Shown here piece by piece: positions 1 through 9,102 of a DNA stretch of 64,000 nt. The stretch's first letter is position 1. Each line of letters begins with the position of its first letter. Position numbers and translations under genes: made by a program. The stretch spans positions 242,541 to 306,540 of the forward strand of contig NZ_JACHIM010000002.1 of the NCBI RefSeq assembly GCF_014203215.1. The letters are read 5' to 3'. Source of the stretch: Bartonella callosciuri (GTDB lineage Bacteria > Pseudomonadota > Alphaproteobacteria > Rhizobiales > Rhizobiaceae). The notes below the pieces were generated by a model. That model did no database searches, had not been told where the DNA came from, and saw nothing but the letters and a program-made list of their open reading frames with translations.

Positions 1-1
1 T

Positions 2-292
2 ACCTGTGAAGAAACTGTTTCTATTGCAGATAAGATCTGTTTTACTGCGACGATTGATATATTAAAAGCAATCAGTTGTGAACGAGGCCCACAACATGCG
101 TTGATAGCATTAGGTTATGCTGGATGGAAAGCCGGACAGCTCGAAGCAGAAATCTCTACGAATGGTTGGCTTATTAGTTCTACATCACCTAGTTTTCTTT
201 TTGAAAGCGATTTAAGTCGCAAATATGATGAAAGCTTGGTTCGCATGGGAATCAATCCGATCTATCTTGCTTCTGAAATGGGGCACGCGTAG
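2..292 (+). CDS. YqgE/AlgH family protein (UPF0301), C-terminal part
   Basis: The left edge of the window cuts this gene; the frame is open from base 2 to the TAG at 290-292, giving the last 96 residues. The stretch [16 protein letters not shown] followed by NGWL is the conserved core of the YqgE/AlgH (DUF179) family, and the chain ends a few dozen residues later as usual. The family is widespread and cytoplasmic, but its biochemical role is not settled; AlgH was linked to alginate regulation in Pseudomonas. The start lies outside the window. The family call is secure; nothing more specific can be said. Confidence 0.85.
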   Translation, partial: TCEETVSIADKICFTATIDILKAISCERGPQHALIALGYAGWKAGQLEAEISTNGWLISSTSPSFLFESDLSRKYDESLVRMGINPIYLASEMGHA

Positions 293-349
293 AGTTTCAA
301 ATATTTTCCGAGTTTTTTATTTTACACAACGTCCTGTCCCTTGTTTTAC

Positions 350-3241
350 CTATCCGTTATGTTTTTTTGTATAAGGAAAATGATTGTGAACGAGAGTGAT
401 TAATTCTTCGATGGCGATTGGTTTAGTGACAAGTGTACTTTGAACATATTGACAACCTTGTTGGCGTAGAAAGAGTGCTTCTTTTTCATTTTCAACGCCT
501 TCTGCGATAATTTGCAAATTAAGGTCTGTTGCCATGTTGATGATGGATTTCAGAACAAGTTTTTTCTTGAGAGAATCGATTGAGACGAGTGAGCGATCTA
601 ATTTAACTATGTCGAAGGGATAACGGACAAGATAGGCAAGTGATGAATAACCTGTTCCAAAATTATCAAGTGCAAGATTCATTCCGAGTGTTTTAATTTG
701 TTCAAGAAAGTGCGCTGATTGTTCAGGATTTTTTCGTAAGACAAATTCAGATATTTCTATCATCAAGCTCCCTTTGTTGAGGGGATGGCGAAGTAGGGTA
801 GAGCGCAACTGACTTATGAAGCGAGGATGAATCATTTCTGTGCTTGGTAAATTGATTGAAATAAAGAAAGATTTTTGAGAAAATTTTTCTTGTACATTTG
901 TAAGATCAATAACAGCATTATCGACAATAAATTGTGCCAAATCCATAACGATTTGTTCGTTTTCTACGACCTTGATAAAATCAGAGACATTTAAGTGTCC
1001 ATAATTTGGATGATGCCATTCTACAATTGTTTCAAAACCAATAATGTGTCCATCTGATAAATTAAGAATAGGATGGTAGAGGATTTTTATTTCATTACGT
1101 TTTATAGCATAATGAATGTCTTTCCCCATTGTATTATGTTCAATGTTTAACGCGCGAAAATTGGGACGAAAAGGTTCAATATGGTTGCCACCCATTTGTT
1201 TTGCACGGATCATTGCAAGTTCGCTATCGTTTAAAATATCTTTAGCGGTCGATCTATTTTCACTCCATGTGACCAGCCCAATTGATGTTGAAAGCGTTAT
1301 TTTTTTTTCTGTAAGCGAAATAGGTGCTGAGATTGTTTTGTGCAGATGATCTGCAAATGCTGCAATTTTCTGTGGTTCAGTTTCACTGAGCAAAATGATT
1401 GCAAAACGATCGGCAGAAAGGCGTGACAGGGTATCTTGAAAATTAATAAGACGGCTCAAACGGCGTGCTATGATGAGCAGTACGGTGTCACCAACAGCTA
1501 TACCTAATTTGTGGTTAATTTGGTGGAAATTATCAAAATCAATCATAAAGACTGTTGGTCTAATTTTGATATTCGCTTTAGCTAAAGAGGTATAGTTTTG
1601 TAATCTGTCGAGGAAAATTTGTTGGTTAGGAAGTCCTGTTAAGCTGTCGTGAATTGCATCATACAATAAGCGTTCTTCGGCCTTTTTATGGTTGGTAATA
1701 TTAACGATGGTTCCAATGACACGCGTAATTTTTCCCTCTTTTTGCATAGCCGGACGTGCACGAAGAGAAAACCAATGATAATAGCCTCCACCAGAAGACA
1801 ATCGAAAAATTTGATCGATGCGTCCCTTTTTATTTTTAAGAATGATATCCAGTACGGCTTGAAAGCGCTCACGATCATCATGATGCAAGGCTGAAATCCA
1901 GTTGCGCATAGGACCATTGAGTTTATGGGTTCCAGGACCAAAAAGAGTTGTTATATCTGGCTGTATAAAAATGTGGTCACGTTCGACATTCCAGTCCCAA
2001 ATAATATTTCCAGCTCCTTTTGCGGCAAGCACTTGTTGTTCAAGATCGGAAAATATCCCTTCATGGAAAGCATCATTGGAAAAAGTTTGTTGCATGACAG
2101 TAAAACTAATGAGAAGAACAATGAGCACTAATCCTCCTGCTAATGCTGGCTGGATAATATCATTGTTTAAATACCCTGCTATACAGGCATAGGCTCCAAT
2201 ACACCAGAAACTAATGAGCAACCATGTAGGGATAAGCATGATCGCACGGTCATAACTTCGGCTCGAAAAATAGCTGATTAAAACTATACCAAGCATAGCA
2301 GTGAGACCGAATGACAGACGAGCGATTCCAGCTGCCCTAGTTGGGTCGTAAATAGCAAATGCTCCCAAACTACAAAAAGCGATGATCCATGCAATTGCAC
2401 CATAATTGAAATGATAATGCCAGCGGTTAAGACATAGATAGGTAAAAAGGAAAATGAAGAGTGTAGCGGCAAGCGCTACTTCTGTACCAGCACGCCAGAT
2501 CGGTTGCGTTGTTAGAGTAATTGCAAAGAATTTATTCAAAAAGTTAAAATCGATGCCAATATAAAAGAGAACTGCCCAAGCGACAGCAGCCGTTGCAGGA
2601 AAGAGGCTTGTTCCACGAACGACGAAGAGAACAGTTAACAAGAGGGCTAAAAGACCTGATATCCCAAGAAGAATACCATGATAGAGCGTATAAGAATTGA
2701 TTGCGTCCTTATAGGCTTCAGGTTGCCATAAATAAATTTGCGGTAGATTTGCAGAATTAAGCTCGGCAACAAATGTAACGACAGCACCAGGGTTAAGTGT
2801 AATACGAAAAATATCAGAATTGGTACTTGCTTGACGGTCGAGCGAAAAACCTTCACTCGGAGTGATTGATTGGATGCGCGCTGATCCAAGGTCTGGCCGA
2901 AGGAAGCCAGAATGAGCCATACGATAATGAGGGGCAACGATGAGACGATCAATTTGTTCATCTGTTGGGTTTGCAAGAGAAAATACAGCCCAGTTTCCAG
3001 AAAATTTTTCACTTTTTGCCTGCACTTCAATACGCCAAACAATACCATCTGGTCCTGGTGCTGTACTTATTTGAAAGATGGAGTTATTTGTATGATGAAT
3101 TTCTATTGCTTTTGAAAGATCAAGAGCAGCATCTTGAGAAGAAATTTTAACGGGCTCAATTGCTTGTGCTGACGTAAAGTGGACAAAAGAACTGACAACT
3201 ACAATAAAAATGATGTTAATGATTTTACGCAAACTTTTCAC
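350..3241 (-). CDS. Membrane PAS-GGDEF-EAL protein with degenerate catalytic motifs
   Basis: 963 residues. Residues 1-26 look like a signal peptide. About 30-180 form an extracytoplasmic domain and about 187-385 seven hydrophobic segments, as in 7TMR-DISM sensors. A PAS-like domain follows (about 405-520), then GGDEF (about 530-690) and EAL (about 705-955). The GGDEF signature is SADRF at 609-613, so cyclic-di-GMP synthesis is unlikely. In the EAL domain the signature is ETI (736-738) and the metal-binding pair is D-N (859-860) instead of D-D, although the KLDRS and AEGVE motifs remain. Known family role: turnover or sensing of c-di-GMP at the inner membrane. Inference: a c-di-GMP or GTP sensor, or a very weak phosphodiesterase. 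It lies downstream of the M16 peptidase on the same strand, 454 bases away, so it probably has its own promoter. Confidence 0.88.
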   Translation of the reverse strand: MKSLRKIINIIFIVVVSSFVHFTSAQAIEPVKISSQDAALDLSKAIEIHHTNNSIFQISTAPGPDGIVWRIEVQAKSEKFSGNWAVFSLANPTDEQIDRLIVAPHYRMAHSGFLRPDLGSARIQSITPSEGFSLDRQASTNSDIFRITLNPGAVVTFVAELNSANLPQIYLWQPEAYKDAINSYTLYHGILLGISGLLALLLTVLFVVRGTSLFPATAAVAWAVLFYIGIDFNFLNKFFAITLTTQPIWRAGTEVALAATLFIFLFTYLCLNRWHYHFNYGAIAWIIAFCSLGAFAIYDPTRAAGIARLSFGLTAMLGIVLISYFSSRSYDRAIMLIPTWLLISFWCIGAYACIAGYLNNDIIQPALAGGLVLIVLLISFTVMQQTFSNDAFHEGIFSDLEQQVLAAKGAGNIIWDWNVERDHIFIQPDITTLFGPGTHKLNGPMRNWISALHHDDRERFQAVLDIILKNKKGRIDQIFRLSSGGGYYHWFSLRARPAMQKEGKITRVIGTIVNITNHKKAEERLLYDAIHDSLTGLPNQQIFLDRLQNYTSLAKANIKIRPTVFMIDFDNFHQINHKLGIAVGDTVLLIIARRLSRLINFQDTLSRLSADRFAIILLSETEPQKIAAFADHLHKTISAPISLTEKKITLSTSIGLVTWSENRSTAKDILNDSELAMIRAKQMGGNHIEPFRPNFRALNIEHNTMGKDIHYAIKRNEIKILYHPILNLSDGHIIGFETIVEWHHPNYGHLNVSDFIKVVENEQIVMDLAQFIVDNAVIDLTNVQEKFSQKSFFISINLPSTEMIHPRFISQLRSTLLRHPLNKGSLMIEISEFVLRKNPEQSAHFLEQIKTLGMNLALDNFGTGYSSLAYLVRYPFDIVKLDRSLVSIDSLKKKLVLKSIINMATDLNLQIIAEGVENEKEALFLRQQGCQYVQSTLVTKPIAIEELITLVHNHFPYTKKHNG

Positions 3242-3695
3242 AATGTCCCACTCTCAGTATTTTAGGGTGTTTAATTTTAATTTAGATTTTCGAGAAAAAA
3301 CAGCTACCCTTTATAATTTGTTTTATATAACAAGCGGTCATCATTTTTTTGAAAAGTTGTATGCTATTTATACAAAAATAGATCAGATATATATCTGCTT
3401 CAATGGAGCTTGAAACTGATAGAATCTTATATTTTTGTAGGATAAAGCTAAACCATGAACTTTCAGATTTCACAGAATATCCCTTTGCTTTTCAAATTCT
3501 ATTTATCACATGAAATAAGAGTTGGATAGTTTTGTACACTTATTTTATAAGTATTTCCCAAACTTATGTAACCAGAAAAAAGTTTGTGGTAAATTTTATC
3601 ATAAAAACTACACGTGCTATTATGTTTCTAAAGTTAAAAATAGTTTTTTACCTCTCTAATATGCACGAAAGCATTGGGAAAAGTTTTGTTTAATT
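3242..3695. other. Non-coding spacer, GGDEF-EAL gene to M16 peptidase
   Basis: AT-rich spacer of 454 bases between two leftward genes. It must hold the promoter of the GGDEF-EAL gene, but I could not pick convincing -35/-10 boxes. No RNA gene, repeat or terminator stands out. Confidence 0.5.
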
Positions 3696-4970
3696 TTACT
3701 TTATTTTGTAGGAAAGATTTGATGTTAAATCATCAAAATTCATGAGGGAGCCAATAGGTCCGACAGCGGCTAATGTTGGAGTAGAATTGATAAAAAGACG
3801 ATGCGCTAAATCAGTTAATCTTGCGGGGGTAATAAGATCTAAGCGTTCAATTGTTTCAGAGATTGGAATTGGTCGACCATAAAGAAGCATTTGGCGGGCA
3901 ATGAGATGCGCTTGACTAGATGGACTTTCCTGCGACATTGTAAGGTTTGCACGATATTGCGCTTGTGCTCGTTGAAGTTCATTGGGATGAATATTTTTGC
4001 TTGCCTTAGCAAGCTCATCAAGAATCACAGGAAGTAGTTCTTTTAGTCCTTTTTGTCCTGTAGCGGCATGAACACCAAAGAGCCCGGTATCTGAAAATCC
4101 CCAATGAAAAGCATAAATAGAATAACACAATCCACGCTTCTCTCTCACTTCTTGGAAGAGGCGTGATGACATGCCTCCGCCAAGAATAATTGAAAGCATT
4201 TGGGCAGCATAAAAGTCACGTGCATGATAAGGGCGCCCTTCGAAACCGAGAACAATTTGTGTATCCATTAAATCGCGATATTCACGAAAATCACCGCCGA
4301 CATAATTTGCAAGATTGGTGAGGGGCACTGTTGAATGAGAACGAAAAGTGCCAAGACGGCTTTCAACCTCTTGCAGGAAGTTTTCGTGCTGGACAGCTCC
4401 TGCTGCAATTACGATCATACGGTCTGCACTATATTGTTTGTTCATGAAATTGTGAAGGTCAGCAGAGGTAAATGATTGAATTGTTTTGGGTGTTCCTAAA
4501 ATGGAACGACCAAGAGACTGGTGACGAAAGGCTGTTTCCGTAAAGTGATCAAAAACAATATCATCAGGAACATCATGAGCGGCACCAATTTCCTGCAGAA
4601 TTACTTTTTTTTCTCGTTCTAATTCCTCTTCATCAAATTTTGAAGACGTCAAAATATCGGCTAGAATGTCAATAGCAAGTGAGATATCATTTTTGAGTAC
4701 GCGTGCAAAATAGGCGGTTGTTTCAGTACTAGTCGTGGCATTGATTTCACCACCAACATCTTCAATATCGGTTGCAATTTGAAATGCTGTACGGTTTTCT
4801 GTTCCTTTGAAAGCCATATGTTCAAGAAGATGGGCGATACCATGTTGTGTTAAGGTTTCATTGCGTGATCCAACTTTAACCCATATGCCAAGTGCTACAC
4901 TGTCAATTTGTGACATTGTATGTGTGGCGATAGTCAAACCATTGCTAAGGCGACTGATATCTACAGTCAT
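3696..4970 (-). CDS. M16 family zinc metallopeptidase (processing-peptidase-like)
   Basis: 424 residues, the normal length for single-chain bacterial relatives of mitochondrial processing peptidase and insulinase. The inverted zinc motif HLLEH is at residues 47-51, with the distal glutamate in the helix EREKKVILQEI about 75 residues later. The second half has the GGGMSSRLFQEVREKRGL block typical of the C-terminal M16 domain. No signal peptide is visible, so a cytoplasmic location is likely. It lies 83 bases downstream of thrC on the same strand; this thrC-peptidase pairing is common in Rhizobiales and suggests co-transcription. The natural substrate is not known for the alphaproteobacterial group. 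Start ATG at 4970 gives a standard N-terminus (DISRLSNGLTIA). Confidence 0.92.
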   Translation of the reverse strand: MTVDISRLSNGLTIATHTMSQIDSVALGIWVKVGSRNETLTQHGIAHLLEHMAFKGTENRTAFQIATDIEDVGGEINATTSTETTAYFARVLKNDISLAIDILADILTSSKFDEEELEREKKVILQEIGAAHDVPDDIVFDHFTETAFRHQSLGRSILGTPKTIQSFTSADLHNFMNKQYSADRMIVIAAGAVQHENFLQEVESRLGTFRSHSTVPLTNLANYVGGDFREYRDLMDTQIVLGFEGRPYHARDFYAAQMLSIILGGGMSSRLFQEVREKRGLCYSIYAFHWGFSDTGLFGVHAATGQKGLKELLPVILDELAKASKNIHPNELQRAQAQYRANLTMSQESPSSQAHLIARQMLLYGRPIPISETIERLDLITPARLTDLAHRLFINSTPTLAAVGPIGSLMNFDDLTSNLSYKIK

Positions 4971-5053
4971 GTGTTTACGACTCCATTAAACAAGCCAAAT
5001 ACCTCATAATAGGGACATTGGAATATTCTTGATTTGAATTAATGCAGCTAACT

Positions 5054-6451
5054 TTAATAAGATGCATGCGATTTTAAAGAAATATAATCTTTTACTATTT
5101 TTTCATCATTAGCAAGACCTATAAAATGTTCTTCGCGTTCCATTAAACCGTCGAGACAAGATGTCCGCGGGGTATTAAGTCCACAGGCACTTTTGATAGC
5201 ATCAGGAAATTTGGCAGGATGAGCAGTAGAAAGGACGATCATTGGAATATGTGGTTGTTTTTTTTCGCGAGCTACTTTAAGCGCAACAGCGGTATGTGGG
5301 TCAGCTAGATAGCCGCTTTCTTTGTAAACAGTTTCAATTGTTTTTGCTGTTTCATCCATGTTACTTTTCCCAGCAGAAAATAGAGAACGGATATTTTTAA
5401 GCTGCTTTTCGTTAAGGTCAAAACATCCTGATTTTTGCAAGTTTTCCATCGCATTGCGAATCCACAGTGAGTCGCGATCACTACTTTCAAAGAGTAAACG
5501 TTCGAAATTAGAAGAAATTTGAATATCCATCGAGGGTGATGTTGTATGGGTTATTGGCCGTATTTCATAAGTACCATTCGTTAATGTACGTGCGAGAATG
5601 TCATTATCATTTGTTGCAATGATGAGTTGGGCGATGGGTAATCCCATACGGGCAGCAACATAACCTGCAAAAATATCACCGAAATTTCCTGTAGGAACAG
5701 CAAATGAAACAGCTCTATCAGGAGCGCCTAAGCAAAGTGCGGATGAAAAATAATAAACAATTTGCGCCATAATACGCGCCCAGTTTATAGAATTAACTCC
5801 TGAAAGCGCTTTTTTTTGACGGAAATTATGGTCATTAAACATTGCTTTGACAAGTGCTTGGCAATCATCAAAATTTCCTTCAATGGCGATGGCATGAACA
5901 TTTGTACTTTGATTTGTCGTCATTTGCCGTTGCTGAATAGGTGATATGCGTCCTTTAGGAAACAAAATAAAAACATCTAAATGTTCTTTTCCCGCAAAGG
6001 CTTGTATTGTAGCACCACCTGTATCACCCGATGTGGCAGCAATGATGGTTGCCTGTTTATTTTTTTTAGTGAGAATGTAATCCATCAGTCGAGAAAGAAA
6101 CTGCATTGCGATATCTTTAAATGCCAAAGTAGGACCGTGAAAAAGCTCAAGAATAAATTCATCCGTTTCAGTTTGCCGCAGTGGACAGATTGCTGGATGA
6201 TGAAAAGAGGCATATGATTCTGCAATCATATTTTCAAAAACGGTATATTCGATTTCATTATTCACAAAAGGCCAAAGAATTGTTTTAGCAATTGTCGTAT
6301 AGGATTGTCCGCGAAGCTCTCGTAATGCATTGAATGATAATTGGGGAAATTTTTCTGGAAGATAAAGACCTCCATCACTAGCCAGACCAGTCATGATAGT
6401 TTCAGTAAAGCCTAAAACAGGAGCCTCACCTCTTGTGCTGATATATCGCAT
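5054..6451 (-). CDS. thrC: Threonine synthase
   Basis: 465 residues, typical for the longer threonine synthase class. It converts O-phosphohomoserine to threonine with pyridoxal phosphate, the last step of threonine synthesis. The PLP lysine is K112 in GPTLAFKDIAMQF, and the phosphate-binding loop is seen in AATSGDTGGATIQAF. The N-terminal MRYISTRGEAP start is the family standard, supporting the ATG at 6451. It is followed on the same strand by the M16 peptidase, probably as an operon. No truncation or missing key residue was seen. Confidence 0.96.
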   Translation of the reverse strand: MRYISTRGEAPVLGFTETIMTGLASDGGLYLPEKFPQLSFNALRELRGQSYTTIAKTILWPFVNNEIEYTVFENMIAESYASFHHPAICPLRQTETDEFILELFHGPTLAFKDIAMQFLSRLMDYILTKKNKQATIIAATSGDTGGATIQAFAGKEHLDVFILFPKGRISPIQQRQMTTNQSTNVHAIAIEGNFDDCQALVKAMFNDHNFRQKKALSGVNSINWARIMAQIVYYFSSALCLGAPDRAVSFAVPTGNFGDIFAGYVAARMGLPIAQLIIATNDNDILARTLTNGTYEIRPITHTTSPSMDIQISSNFERLLFESSDRDSLWIRNAMENLQKSGCFDLNEKQLKNIRSLFSAGKSNMDETAKTIETVYKESGYLADPHTAVALKVAREKKQPHIPMIVLSTAHPAKFPDAIKSACGLNTPRTSCLDGLMEREEHFIGLANDEKIVKDYISLKSHASY

Positions 6452-7075
6452 AAGCTTTTTCTTTCATTTATTTTTAATAAACCGATAAAATTGTATATTT
6501 CATGTTTTTAATAATATTAAACTTATTAAATGAATGAAAGTTTGTTTGCTTATTATTATAAATAATGAAAAAACAAAGGCATTAGTTTTTTTATTATTAA
6601 GCTATTGATATTAAATATATTCATATATGAAGGATTTATCGTGAATATTCGTTCGTTTATTTTATAATTTATACTCCTTTATTCAGCTACCTGAATATTG
6701 GCAAATAAGATAGAACATGGCATTTCAAGAAGACCATTTTTGCAGAAACGCGATTGCTTATAATTGTTTTTCTACTCTTATTTGTGTAGTCAAAAACGCA
6801 TATGATAATCAAGTTCTTCTAGCTATGACATATGTTAGAAATTTTTCAGGGAACTTATAGTATTACGTGCGTCTATTGGGCATCCGGAGTTATCTTGTTT
6901 AGTGTAAATGATCAATTTTTTGCCGATAAGTATCTTATTTGTGCTACAAACTATTGTCGATAACGAACAAAGTTACCATGGACAGCACAAAAAACAGCTT
7001 GCCTAATTACTTTAAGGCAAGCCGCAATTTAAGCACTACTTTGTTTAATAAAAAATAACCGGATAGCTTTGAACT
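6452..7075. other. Non-coding spacer upstream of thrC
   Basis: 624 bases without a believable gene. The right end holds the terminator at 6985-7022 for the gene that ends at 7076; the left end must contain the thrC promoter. The middle is AT-rich with no further structure that I can support. Confidence 0.5.
6985..7022 (-). terminator. Rho-independent terminator after the four-gene family
   Basis: An 8-base perfect stem (GCTTGCCT at 6997-7004 with AGGCAAGC at 7015-7022) and a 10-base loop. Read leftward it is followed by TGTTTTTTGTG. It lies 53 bases past the stop of the last small paralogue (7076), the right place to end leftward transcripts of that cluster. Confidence 0.7.
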
Positions 7076-7444
7076 CTAGCGTTTTTTAACAGCACTTATT
7101 GCCCATCCAATTACCGCACTAAATATAGACATAACAAATCCAGTTAAAAAACCAAAACCTAAAGATCCTACTGTCGTAAAAATTCCTAGTGTAATGGGTT
7201 CAAACACTTTCTCGATTTTTCCTTCAATGGTAGCTTCATTTCCCGCTCCATGATTTATATCTGGAACATAGAAAGCAGCTATATTGATTGTTTTCTTCTT
7301 TCCCTGTTCCATTACGGAAACAGGAATATTCTCGTGTTGAGGATCGTTTTTCAAATGATTTGCATTAGCATTAACAACTTGTGAAAGAAAAAAAGCAGCC
7401 ATTATAAAAATACGTAACATATGATTTTTAAGTAATTCTTCCAT
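7076..7444 (-). CDS. Small exported membrane protein, tandem family copy 1
   Basis: 122 residues. I do not recognise the family. The N-terminus is a good signal peptide (hydrophobic residues 10-24, likely cleavage after NANA near residue 28). A polar segment with HLKNDPQHENIPVSVMEQ comes next, then the shared block EGKIEKVFEPITLG near residue 80, and a long hydrophobic tail ending in KKR. This fits a protein exported by Sec and held in the inner membrane by its C-terminus. Residues 18-47 are identical at 29 of 30 positions to copy 2, while the C-terminal membrane segment is quite different. The ribosome site is GAGGT, 8 bases before the ATG. Last of four leftward copies, followed by a terminator. 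Confidence 0.75.
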   Translation of the reverse strand: MEELLKNHMLRIFIMAAFFLSQVVNANANHLKNDPQHENIPVSVMEQGKKKTINIAAFYVPDINHGAGNEATIEGKIEKVFEPITLGIFTTVGSLGFGFLTGFVMSIFSAVIGWAISAVKKR

Positions 7445-7661
7445 AATTTTACCTCAAATAATTTCTACTTTTACAGAAGTGAGCGAATATATCAGTACAG
7501 TTTGTAAACGCAGAGAGAGGTATACAAAACTGTTCCGGTCTTTCCTCACCCAAATTTAGTTAGTTATATGTTTTTCATATACATAACGTATTATATTTAG
7601 TGTTTTATTTTGATGTATTTTATGAAATCCATATTTAAACAGGGAATTTGATCAAGGATCA

Positions 7662-8021
7662 TTATTTTTTGAAGTATGATACTATCGCACTTATTATAAG
7701 CCCTAGGAGCATGCCAATCATACTTGTTGCATATCCAGCAGCAATCCCGACACTAAAGGTTCCTAGTGTAATGGGCTCAAACACTTTCTCAATTTTTCCT
7801 TGAGCAACAGAGTTATTTTCCACTCCATAACTTAAACCTGGAACATAGAGAGCAGCTATATTAATTATTTTATTCTCTCTCTGTTCCATTACGGAAACAG
7901 GAATATTCTCGTGTTGAGGATTGTTTTTCAAATGATTTGCATTAGCATTAACCACTTGTGAAAGAAAAAAAGCAACTGCTGTAAAAATACTTAACACATA
8001 ATTTCTAAATAATTTTACCAT
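7662..8021 (-). CDS. Small exported membrane protein, tandem family copy 2
   Basis: 119 residues with the same plan as copy 1: signal peptide with NANA cleavage region, HLKNNPQHENIPVSVMEQ, GKIEKVFEPITLG, then a hydrophobic glycine-rich segment (about residues 88-114) and a basic YFKK end. GAGGT lies 7 bases before the ATG. The leader upstream of the start resembles that of copy 1 for several tens of bases, showing that the duplicated unit includes the 5' region. A gap of 217 bases separates it from copy 1. Function unknown; nothing identifies an enzyme, toxin or known pilin. Confidence 0.75.
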   Translation of the reverse strand: MVKLFRNYVLSIFTAVAFFLSQVVNANANHLKNNPQHENIPVSVMEQRENKIINIAALYVPGLSYGVENNSVAQGKIEKVFEPITLGTFSVGIAAGYATSMIGMLLGLIISAIVSYFKK

Positions 8022-8193
8022 AATTATTACCTCAAATATTTTCTACTCTTATCGTAGGTGAGTGAATGCAATAGACTAAATGGACGCAAAGACTAAAATC
8101 TACCGCTTATATTCATCTACCTAAGATGGTGGAAATTTGCTACATTGTGTATTATTATAAATACTCATTTCTAGAGTATAATGCAGCTTTTTC

Positions 8194-8574
8194 TTAAAAA
8201 ATTATACTTAACGGTTTTTTCTTAGACATGAATATTATCTCCTTTATCCATGCTGTTAGTGCTCCTATGAGATTTATTGCATATGTAGCAATCACCAACC
8301 CTGTTACTATCGTTACGGGTTCAATTACTTTTTCAATTTTTCCTTCAACGGTAGCTTTATTTTCTACTCCATAATTGACAGTTGAAACATAGAGATCAGT
8401 TATACCAGTTATGTTAGAAATTGGATTTCCCATTTGTTTCAGTATGTAATCAATAACATCTTCTTTTTGAGAGCTATTTCTCAAATGATTTGCATTAACA
8501 TTCACAACTTGTGAAAGAAAAAAAGCAGCCACTATAAAAACACTTAATACATTGTTTTTAAAAACTTTTACCAT
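8194..8574 (-). CDS. Small exported membrane protein, tandem family copy 3
   Basis: 126 residues. The signal peptide is nearly the same as in copies 1 and 2 (AAFFLSQVVNVNANHLRN). The middle is more diverged (KEDVIDYILKQMGNPISNI), but the block VEGKIEKVIEPVTIV is kept, followed by a membrane segment and a longer basic tail (SKKKPLSIIF). GAGGT precedes the ATG with the same spacing as its neighbours. It sits 172 bases upstream of copy 2 on the same strand. It is an intermediate divergent member of the array; function unknown. Confidence 0.72.
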   Translation of the reverse strand: MVKVFKNNVLSVFIVAAFFLSQVVNVNANHLRNSSQKEDVIDYILKQMGNPISNITGITDLYVSTVNYGVENKATVEGKIEKVIEPVTIVTGLVIATYAINLIGALTAWIKEIIFMSKKKPLSIIF

Positions 8575-8763
8575 AATTTCACCTCAAATATTTTTTAATT
8601 TAACCCAAATAGATAAATTCATTGAGTATAATTAGTAAGTCCAAAGGATGGTTGTCTTTGTAATAGTGTAAATAGTGGGTGTTTCATTATGCATCTTTGT
8701 AAAAAACAGAAAAACATATAATAGTTTCATTTTCTGGTCGTTTACGCTAAAATCTTTATTTAT

Positions 8764-9102
8764 TTAAACAAAGAATGACACAATTTTGATTATCCAATCT
8801 ATTAACGTGCTTATTGTATATCCACCTACCAAAATTCCAAATCCTAGGGCGAGAGGTCCAACTATTTTTTCAACATTTCCTTCAACGGCTGCTTCATTTC
8901 CTATTACGTCATTAAAACTATGGGTATAGAGAGCAGCTGTATTGAACACCTTATTTTTTTCTTGTTCCACTAAAGATACGGAGAAAGTTTCTTGTTGATA
9001 GCTACTTTTCAAGTAGTTTGCATTAACATTCGAGATTTGAAAAAGAGAAAAAGTGGCTGCTAGAAAAATACCCAACACGCGATTTTTAAATAAATTTACC
9101 AT
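8764..9102 (-). CDS. Small exported membrane protein, tandem family copy 4 (most diverged)
   Basis: 112 residues, first in transcription order and most different from the others. The signal peptide (FLAATFSLFQISNVNAN) and the order signal peptide, polar middle, VEGNVEKIVGPLALG block, hydrophobic end are kept, but the basic tail is missing (ends IIKIVSFFV). The ribosome site ACCTC/GAGGT and the following leader match the other copies. Upstream lies a very AT-rich stretch (9110-9330) that probably holds its promoter. Function unknown; clearly a paralogue by pattern and position. Confidence 0.7.
   Translation of the reverse strand: MVNLFKNRVLGIFLAATFSLFQISNVNANYLKSSYQQETFSVSLVEQEKNKVFNTAALYTHSFNDVIGNEAAVEGNVEKIVGPLALGFGILVGGYTISTLIDWIIKIVSFFV

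Noticed and set aside
7076-9102. The four small proteins as VirB2/TrwL-like pilin paralogues of a type IV secretion system
   Set aside because: Tandem small exported proteins recall TrwL arrays, but no other secretion genes are nearby and the sequence plan (one long C-terminal hydrophobic part after a polar half) does not match pilins well.
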